This document shows, one piece after another, positions 16,385 to 22,629 of a DNA stretch of 35,668 nt. The stretch covers positions 1 through 35,668 of the forward strand of contig JAIIWC010000009.1 of NCBI GenBank assembly GCA_022745215.1, written 5' to 3'. The notes under the pieces are model-generated. The model saw only the letters and a list, made by a program, of their open reading frames with translations, had not been told where the DNA came from and searched no databases. The stretch comes from Collinsella sp. GTDB taxonomy: Bacteria; Actinomycetota; Coriobacteriia; Coriobacteriales; Coriobacteriaceae. Made by a program: the position numbers and the translations under genes. Every line of letters begins with the position of its first letter. Positions within the stretch are counted from its first letter, which is position 1.

Positions 16385-17998
16385 TTACGCCTTGACGGTC
16401 GCAACGCCCCTGAAGGACATGCTCGTCGTACCGATGCCCTTGAAGCCATCGAGGGCCTCGCCGTTGGGCGCAGTGGACGGATCGTCCCAGGAAGCGGAGA
16501 CGGTCTTGACGTGGACAACGGGGTACAGAACGGCGTTGTCGGCAATGATGTCGAAGCACTCGTTCCACTTCTTCTGCTGCTCATCGCCCTCAGCGGCAAG
16601 AGCCTCGTCCATGAGACCGTGGAGCTTCTGCCACTCAGCGGACTCCTTCCACGGGCAACGGGTCTGCATCCAGACGTTGTCGCCGTACCACCAGTTGAGC
16701 AGCAGGTCGGGGTCGGCGCCGAAGCAGGAAGGATCGCCAGGGGCAAGGAGGATATCGTAGGCCTCGCCGCCGTCGATGGCAGCGTAGGTGGCCGGCGAGG
16801 TATCGGTCTGGATGGTCACATCGAAGCCGAGAGCGTCGAGGTCATTCTTGACCTGGGCGGCCATGCCCTTAATCTGCTCGTTGTCGGTGGTGCGCAGGGT
16901 GATGGCACCCGGGGTGATGCCAGACTCCTCGATGAGCTTCTTAGCCTTCTTGGCGTCGGTCTTGTACACCGTGGAAGCCTCATGATAGTTGGTGAAGCTC
17001 TTGGGCAGGTAGCAGCTGGCAGCGGTGGCAAGGCCGGCGAAGGTGTTGCTGACCATCTTCTCGGTGTCGAGCGCATACATGACAGCCTGACGGACCTTGA
17101 CGTTGTTCCAAGGCTCCTTGGCGACGTTGAACATGATGAAGCGGGTGCCGAAACCCTGAACGTTATCGATCTTGCAGCCGGCGCTCTCGAGCTGGTCGAC
17201 GGCGTCAGCGGTAACGAGCTCCATAACGAGCGTGGAGCCCTCCTGCTGAGCGGTAACGCGAGCGGTGGGGTCGGTCAGGATGCTGTACTGGATCTTCTTA
17301 TCCTCGGCAGCATACTCACCGTTGTACTCGGGGTTGGGAACCAGGGTGATCTCGGTATCGGAGATAGAGTCGTACATCCAGGGGCCGGAGCCGATCGGCT
17401 GCTTGGCGCGATCCTCCTCGGTCTGGGTGGCCGGGGTAACGCGGACGATGGCCAGACGATCCTTGAGCAGGGAGAAGTTGGGGACCTTGGTCTTGACCGT
17501 CACGGTGCTGGCGTCCTTGGCCTCGATGGACTCGAAGGGCTGGAAGAACGGAGCATAGGTAGCGGAAGCGGCGCAAGCGGTGTAGGAGGCAACGACATCG
17601 TCAGCGGTGACCTCGGTGCCATCGGAAAACTTGGCGCCCTTGCGGATGGTGACCTCGAAAGTGGTGTCATCCACAGACTTGGGATCGTCGGTGGCGAGCT
17701 CGTTGAAGGTGCTGTAGTCGTGGTAATCGATGCCGTAGAGGCCCTCGACGACGTGCCAGTTAGCACCCAGGCCCACAGCGGAGCCGGTGCTGGCGGGATC
17801 GAAGCTGGACGGAGCGTAAGCGGAACCAGCGGTGATCACGCCGCCGCCACGGTTGGCGGAATCGGTGGAACCGGAAGCGGAACCCTCGTCGCTGGAGCTG
17901 CCACCGCAGCCGGTGAGACCAAGCCCTGCGACAGCAGCGACGCTGCCGGTGAGGCCGAGGAACGAACGCCTGGACATACCCTTGTTGATGATGGCCAT
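16385..17998 (-). CDS. Extracytoplasmic solute-binding lipoprotein, SBP family 5
   Basis: A 537-residue binding protein of the peptide/nickel/Opp class (SBP_bac_5). The signal has a twin-arginine motif SRRSFLGL (9-16), a hydrophobic stretch, and a lipobox LTGC with lipid-modified C31, so Tat export followed by lipidation is likely. A Ser/Gly-rich tether follows. Family features are the FSDGTEVTADDVVASY segment and the later SFTNYHEA-type region. The ATG at 17998 has AGGAG 5 nt upstream. It is the first gene of the operon and should capture the ligand outside the membrane. The ligand is inferred as sialic acid from the catabolic genes downstream; SBP family 5 also binds peptides. Confidence 0.92.
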   Translation of the reverse strand: MAIINKGMSRRSFLGLTGSVAAVAGLGLTGCGGSSSDEGSASGSTDSANRGGGVITAGSAYAPSSFDPASTGSAVGLGANWHVVEGLYGIDYHDYSTFNELATDDPKSVDDTTFEVTIRKGAKFSDGTEVTADDVVASYTACAASATYAPFFQPFESIEAKDASTVTVKTKVPNFSLLKDRLAIVRVTPATQTEEDRAKQPIGSGPWMYDSISDTEITLVPNPEYNGEYAAEDKKIQYSILTDPTARVTAQQEGSTLVMELVTADAVDQLESAGCKIDNVQGFGTRFIMFNVAKEPWNNVKVRQAVMYALDTEKMVSNTFAGLATAASCYLPKSFTNYHEASTVYKTDAKKAKKLIEESGITPGAITLRTTDNEQIKGMAAQVKNDLDALGFDVTIQTDTSPATYAAIDGGEAYDILLAPGDPSCFGADPDLLLNWWYGDNVWMQTRCPWKESAEWQKLHGLMDEALAAEGDEQQKKWNECFDIIADNAVLYPVVHVKTVSASWDDPSTAPNGEALDGFKGIGTTSMSFRGVATVKA

Positions 17999-18067
17999 GT
18001 CTTCTCCTATCAATAGAGAATCTTACCCGGGAGCACCTAGACGTGCCCCCGCGCAACTTGCGGACGA

Positions 18068-18095
18068 TATATACCTTACCTACCGACGAACCCAA
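18068..18095 (-). promoter_or_regulatory. Candidate promoter of the sialic acid operon
   Basis: On the minus strand TTGGGT (18095-18090) and TATATA (18073-18068) are spaced by 16 nt, giving a leader of about 65 nt before the ATG at 17998. A second possibility, TTGTCA (18173-18168) with TAGTAA, would put the -10 box inside the 23-bp dyad. Confidence 0.45.
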
Positions 18096-18117
18096 CTGAG
18101 GTGCCGCGCTCGGCGAC

Positions 18118-18198
18118 CGATACATACATACGCTTGAACGGTATTTACTACCGTTCACCGAATTCATTGACAAACGATTCGCCAGACAGTATGTATCG
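18118..18198. repeat. Inverted 10-mers CGATACATAC / GTATGTATCG
   Basis: Perfect inverted copies at 18118-18127 and 18189-18198, with 61 nt between, flank the 23-bp dyad. Their distance suits paired regulator sites or DNA looping better than a simple RNA stem. Confidence 0.5.
18135..18157. promoter_or_regulatory. 23-bp operator-like dyad
   Basis: TGAACGGTA, a 5-nt spacer (TTTAC), and its exact reverse complement. It is the strongest operator candidate for the operon, about 62 bp upstream of the TATATA box or overlapping the alternative promoter. No regulator gene is in the window. Confidence 0.55.
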
Positions 18199-18261
18199 AC
18201 GAGGTGAGATATCAGTCTTCGTCAACCCGCAGGATAGCAGGGTTGTTCACCATGGCTAGTC

Positions 18262-18269
18262 AAACGTTT
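18262..18269. promoter_or_regulatory. LacI-type core AAACGTTT
   Basis: An 8-bp palindrome with a central CG (context TCAAACGTTTTAG), sharing its core with the 14-bp palindrome upstream of gapA. It lies far upstream of the operon promoter, so its role is open. Confidence 0.35.
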
Positions 18270-18311
18270 TAGCGTTAATTAAACCCGAAATCGGCTGGTA
18301 ATCGCCGTGAA

Positions 18312-18342
18312 ATACATGATTGAAAATCACGCAATCATGTAT
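18312..18342 (-). terminator. AT-rich hairpin after uvrC, possible terminator
   Basis: A perfect 11-bp inverted repeat (ATACATGATTG, 18312-18322, with 18332-18342) and a 9-nt loop, 21 nt past the uvrC stop. The stem is weak and no long T-run follows on either strand, so termination is uncertain. Confidence 0.45.
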
Positions 18343-18363
18343 ATCAGTTGTTTAGAGGCGTGT

Positions 18364-20310
18364 TTAGTTTTCGGATTGCTTTGCCGCCGCCTCGGCGCGC
18401 TCGGCATTCCATGCAACGAGCGCCTCGTGAACCGCTTTGGCGACATCGGCAGGAACGCCTCGAACTTCCGCGATCTCTTGCTCACTCGCCGCGCGCAAAC
18501 GCTTCATCGAGCCAAAATGGCGCATAAGGGCACGTTTTCTGGTGGGTCCCACGCCTGGAACGTCATCGAGTACCGAAACCGTCATGGCTTTATCGCGCAA
18601 TTCGCGATGGAACGTGATGGCAAAACGGTGCGATTCATCGCGCACCTGTTTAATTAGATAGAGCGACGCGGACCCGGTCGGCAGCACGACGGGAGTCTCG
18701 TCCCAAGGCACGAAAACCTCCTCATCGGCCTTTGCCAAGCCACAAACTGGTATATCGAGCCCAAGAGCCTCAAGTTGCTTGATCGCAGCGGTCAATTGCG
18801 GCTTACCGCCATCGACAACGAGCAAATCGGGGCGCGAGCCAAAGCGCTCGTCGGCCATGCGCTCGGGAGCATAACGTCGTCCCAAAACCTCGGACATCGA
18901 CACGAAGTCGTTTGCCTCGTCCAATTCGGCCTGAATTTTAAAACGACGATACTGACTCTTGTCGGCGCGCCCGTTGGTAAACACCACCATCGAGGCGACC
19001 GTAAAGGTGCCATGCAGTGTAGAGATATCGAAGCACTCGATACGCAACGGCGGCGATGGCAGCGCCAACGCACTTTCGAGCTCCAGGAGCGCTTGATTGG
19101 TGCGGTCGTCAGCGTACCCCGTTCGCATCATGTAGCGCATGAGGGCATGGCGCGCATTTTTGGATGCCATATCGAGCAGACGGTGCTTTTCGCCACGCTG
19201 CGGCCTATGGAGATGGCAGGAACGCTCACGCTTGCCCGCAAGCCACTCCCCCAGCGCTTCCGCATCCTCAAGCTCGACGGAAAGGTTGACCTCAGCTGGA
19301 ATATCAGCCGTCTCGTCGTAATAGCGCTTAAGAAAGCCCGACTGGAGCTCTTCCTCGTCAACATCAAGACCCTTGTCGAGAATGAACTCGCAGGTGCGAA
19401 CTGTTCGGCCCTCGCGAACGACGAAGACGCAAGCGGCGGAGATGGTCTCCTCGCGATAGAAACCGATGACATCTATATCGACACTGGAGGGAAAAACGAC
19501 TTGCTGACGATCGTCCAGACCCCTGATGACCTCCAAACGACGTTTGACGCGTGCCGCGCGCTCAAAGTCGAGCGCCTCAGCGGCATCCGTCATCTCGGAG
19601 GTCAGCTCATCGACGACATCCTTGCGATGGCCCGACAAAAAGCGCTCGACACGCTTGACGTTCTTGGCATAGTCTGCCGGGGAAATCGCGCCGACACACG
19701 CACCCGGGCCGCGCCCGACATGGTAGTCAAAGCAGGGGCGCCCGTTTTGCGCGCAAATCATATTGACGATGTCTTCCTCGCCCTTGTGGGACTCGACGAT
19801 ACGGCGACAACGACGCCACTCCGCACAGGATGCGGAGCAGATGGGGATAACCTTGCGCAGCGTATCTATCGTCTCACGTGCCGCGCGGCTATCGGTATAA
19901 GGTCCAAAATAGCGCGTTCCCGGCTTATGACGCTCACGCGTGTATTTGATAGCGGGATACAGGTCGCCCTTTGTAATGGCGATAAAGGGGTAGCTCTTGT
20001 CATCCTTGAGGTCGACGTTAAAGTACGGATGGTACTGACCAATCAAATTGCGCTCGAGCACCAACGCCTCGTGCTCGGTCTCCACCACGATATAGTCAAA
20101 GCTCGCCACCAGCTGCATCATCAGCGGGATCTTCTGGCGCTCGTCCTGCAGCGTCACGTACTGACGCATACGGGCGCGCAGGTTTTTCGCCTTGCCCACG
20201 TAGATGACATCGCCCTTGGCGTCTTTCCAAAGGTAGCAGCCGGGCTGCGTGGGAACGCGCGAAACCTGCTCGGCAAGCGTTGGAATGTTGTCGTGACCGG
20301 CCACGCGCAC
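18364..20310 (-). CDS. uvrC: Excinuclease ABC subunit C
   Basis: A 648-residue nuclease of nucleotide excision repair that cuts on both sides of a lesion held by UvrB. The domains in order are: GIY-YIG endonuclease (about 20-100, PGCYLWKD and IYVGKAKNLRARM), a Cys-rich segment (CSASCAEWRRCRR), the UVR UvrB-binding motif (around DAAEALDFERAARVKRRLE), the RNase-H-like second nuclease with FDISTLHGTFTVASMV, and C-terminal helix-hairpin-helix motifs (VPGVGPTRKRALMRHFGS). It starts at GTG 20310 right after the murJ stop; a second GTG at 20304 has slightly better spacing from AGTAGG. It is the last gene of ybaK-murJ-uvrC. Confidence 0.96.
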   Translation of the reverse strand: MRVAGHDNIPTLAEQVSRVPTQPGCYLWKDAKGDVIYVGKAKNLRARMRQYVTLQDERQKIPLMMQLVASFDYIVVETEHEALVLERNLIGQYHPYFNVDLKDDKSYPFIAITKGDLYPAIKYTRERHKPGTRYFGPYTDSRAARETIDTLRKVIPICSASCAEWRRCRRIVESHKGEEDIVNMICAQNGRPCFDYHVGRGPGACVGAISPADYAKNVKRVERFLSGHRKDVVDELTSEMTDAAEALDFERAARVKRRLEVIRGLDDRQQVVFPSSVDIDVIGFYREETISAACVFVVREGRTVRTCEFILDKGLDVDEEELQSGFLKRYYDETADIPAEVNLSVELEDAEALGEWLAGKRERSCHLHRPQRGEKHRLLDMASKNARHALMRYMMRTGYADDRTNQALLELESALALPSPPLRIECFDISTLHGTFTVASMVVFTNGRADKSQYRRFKIQAELDEANDFVSMSEVLGRRYAPERMADERFGSRPDLLVVDGGKPQLTAAIKQLEALGLDIPVCGLAKADEEVFVPWDETPVVLPTGSASLYLIKQVRDESHRFAITFHRELRDKAMTVSVLDDVPGVGPTRKRALMRHFGSMKRLRAASEQEIAEVRGVPADVAKAVHEALVAWNAERAEAAAKQSEN

Positions 20311-21993
20311 CTACTTGCGACGAATCAGCGCCGAGACCTCGGGCATCTTAAGGACGACGGCAAGGCCAAAGGTAACAGCAAGCGAGACGACACCCGCAAC
20401 GCAAACGTAGCCAAGAGTAATCAGAATCGAGCCGCCAAGTGCCCCGACAAAGTGCTCAAGAGCCCACATGACGCCGGCGCCTGCGGCAGCACCCAGGCCA
20501 CCGAGCAAAAGGCCAAAGAAACCGCCATGCAGGATAGATTTAACCTGAAGACCACGCAGACGACGACGCAGCCACCACAGCGAGCAACCGACCAAGATCA
20601 CGTAGTCGACGACATACGAAAGCGCGATTGCCGGCATACCGAAGCCCAGCACAACGCCAAACAGCAGAACCGAGCCGGCCTGGCCGATGGCGGAATACAG
20701 ACAATAGCGGCTATAGGGCTTCATGTCGAGCAAGGCAGAGAAGCTCTTCTGCATCAGCACGACCACGCCGTAGAGCGGCAGGGAAAGTGCCAGGTAGATA
20801 AGGAACTCCGACACCAGCGCCACACCGGACTCATCGAACTTGCCAGCGCAGTAGATCATGTTGAGCGGACGCGCGAAGACAATCAGGTACAGCGCGAATG
20901 GAATCAGGAAGAACAGCATCTGGGCGACGCCACGCGAAATGCCCGTGCGGACGCTGTCGTAATCCTTCTCCTGTGCGTCGTGAGAGAGCTCGGTATAGAG
21001 CGCCGTCGAAAGCGAGGCGGCAATCAGCGCGTAGGGCAGCGTGTACCACAGGCGCGCATAGGCGATGACGGAAGGACCAGTCTCGGGCTGGACCACCAGC
21101 GCAGCAGCGTTGGTGATAGAAGTCGAGACAAACATGCACACCGTGGCGAGCAGCGTCGGGATACCGAGCGCAATCGTCTGGCGCAGTGCGGGGTCCTTAA
21201 AGTCGATATGGATATGGGGATGCACGCCGTGCTTGCCAAGCGCGGGGATCTGACATGCCATCTGAACAAAGACACCGAGGGTCGTACCGGCTGCAATCAA
21301 GATGATGCCGGCACGTTCGCCAAACTGTGCGGACACGGGCGCAAAGCCCATAAAGCTCGCAATGACGATCACATTGTTGAGGACCGGGGCAAACGTCGAC
21401 CAGAAGTAGTCGCGGTGTGCGTTGAGGACGCCCGAAAACACCGAGCCCAAACCATAAAACAGAATCTGGATGGCAAAGAAACGGAACATGAACGCAGCGG
21501 TATCCATGCTGCCGCCGTCACCCGAAAGGAACGATTGCGTCCAGATAAAGCCCGGGGCGAACACGGTCCCCAGCAACGAAATGCCACCCAGCACCAATAG
21601 CAGAATACCGAGCAGGTTGCCCACGTACTCGTTAGAGGCCTCGCGACCCTGCTCACGCCTCACGCCCATGTACACGGGCAAAAACGCCGTCACGAGCATG
21701 CCGCCCATCACGAGTTCGTAGAGCATATTGGGCAGGTTGTTGGCGACCTGATAGGAAGACGAGAGCAGCGACATGCCGATAGCGGCCGCCATTGCCCACG
21801 TGCGGATAAAACCGGTGACGCGAGACACGATGGTCAGGATGGTCATAAGCCCGGCGGAACGACCAACCGTGGAGTAGTCCGACGAGCCCATGTCGTCAGT
21901 GTCGTCTCGCGACGAAGAAGCTTCGGATGAGGGTGTCTGAGGCGCAGATTCTTTTGCAAAATGAGCTCCGCACTTCAATTCTTCCTGCGGCAT
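20311..21993 (-). CDS. murJ: Lipid II flippase MurJ (MviN family)
   Basis: A 560-residue polytopic membrane protein with about 14 predicted helices. It is a MOP-superfamily member that moves lipid II across the membrane for peptidoglycan synthesis. Family traits are the first-helix GLMTILTIVSRVTGFIRT, followed by NNLPNMLYELVMGGMLVTAFLPVY. A hydrophilic N-terminal tail of about 45 residues precedes the first helix. The start at 21993 has GAGAGGA; a later ATG at codon 35 has no ribosome binding site. It starts 3 nt after the ybaK stop, and uvrC follows without a gap. Confidence 0.93.
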   Translation of the reverse strand: MPQEELKCGAHFAKESAPQTPSSEASSSRDDTDDMGSSDYSTVGRSAGLMTILTIVSRVTGFIRTWAMAAAIGMSLLSSSYQVANNLPNMLYELVMGGMLVTAFLPVYMGVRREQGREASNEYVGNLLGILLLVLGGISLLGTVFAPGFIWTQSFLSGDGGSMDTAAFMFRFFAIQILFYGLGSVFSGVLNAHRDYFWSTFAPVLNNVIVIASFMGFAPVSAQFGERAGIILIAAGTTLGVFVQMACQIPALGKHGVHPHIHIDFKDPALRQTIALGIPTLLATVCMFVSTSITNAAALVVQPETGPSVIAYARLWYTLPYALIAASLSTALYTELSHDAQEKDYDSVRTGISRGVAQMLFFLIPFALYLIVFARPLNMIYCAGKFDESGVALVSEFLIYLALSLPLYGVVVLMQKSFSALLDMKPYSRYCLYSAIGQAGSVLLFGVVLGFGMPAIALSYVVDYVILVGCSLWWLRRRLRGLQVKSILHGGFFGLLLGGLGAAAGAGVMWALEHFVGALGGSILITLGYVCVAGVVSLAVTFGLAVVLKMPEVSALIRRK

Positions 21994-21996
21994 CGC

Positions 21997-22497
21997 TCAG
22001 TCCTCTCTCGTAATTGGGGCGACCGTCGCCCCGCAAAATGCAATTAAATCATCAGGTGCAAGCTCAAGCTGATAACCACGCTTGCCTCCCGAAATAAAAA
22101 TGGTATCCCAAAGGACACATGTCTCATCAATGAGCGTCCGGTAGCGTTTTTTCATACCGACCGGACTGCAGCCGCCGCGAACGTAGCCAGTCGCCGCAAG
22201 CAAATCCTTCACATGCATCATGGCCAAGGACTTCTCCCCCGCGGCACGCGCGGCGGTCTTTAGATCGAGCTCGTCGGCAACAGGGATGCAGCACACGACG
22301 TGGTCGTTGGACGGCGTCACGCAGACCAAGGTCTTAAATCCTTGTCCGGGCTCCTCGCCAAGCTGCTCCGAAATCGCGACCCCCAGGCCCGCCGACTCAT
22401 CACCATCGTCTTCGTACGTATGTAGAACATAGGAAATGCCGGCGCTTTCCAGCTCGCGCATCGCATTGGTTTTTGGCGTCTTTACAGCCTTTGCCAT
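21997..22497 (-). CDS. ybaK: YbaK/EbsC-type Cys-tRNA(Pro) deacylase
   Basis: A 166-residue protein of the YbaK/ProX editing family, which hydrolyses Cys-tRNA(Pro) misacylated by prolyl-tRNA synthetase. It shows the conserved KTLVCVTPSNDHVVCCIPVA core and the GYVRGGCSPVGMKKR segment near residue 110. The ATG at 22497 has AAAGGA 6 nt upstream; a longer in-frame extension is unlike the family. It is the first gene of an operon with murJ and uvrC. Confidence 0.93.
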   Translation of the reverse strand: MAKAVKTPKTNAMRELESAGISYVLHTYEDDGDESAGLGVAISEQLGEEPGQGFKTLVCVTPSNDHVVCCIPVADELDLKTAARAAGEKSLAMMHVKDLLAATGYVRGGCSPVGMKKRYRTLIDETCVLWDTIFISGGKRGYQLELAPDDLIAFCGATVAPITRED

Positions 22498-22578
22498 GGC
22501 ATATCCTTTCCCTCGCATTCGGACGCAAGGATTAAGTATATGTCCAATTCGGCTGCATACGTCACTTCGACACAGCAA

Positions 22579-22609
22579 GCGCCATCGAATCACAAGGAGT
22601 CGATGGCGC
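22579..22609 (-). terminator. Hairpin after uvrA, possible terminator
   Basis: A perfect 10-bp stem (GCGCCATCGA, 22579-22588, with 22600-22609) and an 11-nt loop, 20 nt past the uvrA stop. On the minus strand it is followed by TTGCTGTGT, a poor T-tract. Termination before ybaK is likely but not certain. Confidence 0.55.
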
Positions 22610-22629
22610 CCATAAACTGAATCGCCTAT

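Larger units (their letters stand above)
18014..18363. promoter_or_regulatory. 350-nt control region of the sialic acid operon
   Basis: No gene is visible between the binding-protein gene and uvrC. The region holds a candidate promoter (18068-18095), a 23-bp dyad (18135-18157), two inverted 10-mers (18118-18127 and 18189-18198), a LacI-type core (18262-18269), a plus-strand promoter-like pair (18167-18195), and a hairpin next to uvrC (18312-18342). Confidence 0.7.

Noticed and set aside
18014..18363. tRNA gene or riboswitch in the long gap before uvrC
   Set aside because: No cloverleaf, no T-loop sequence and no conserved riboswitch core were seen; the dyads look like protein-binding sites.
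18775..21600. A 941-codon plus-strand open frame
   Set aside because: It is the shadow of uvrC and murJ, crosses their junction, and has no recognisable domain or ribosome binding site.
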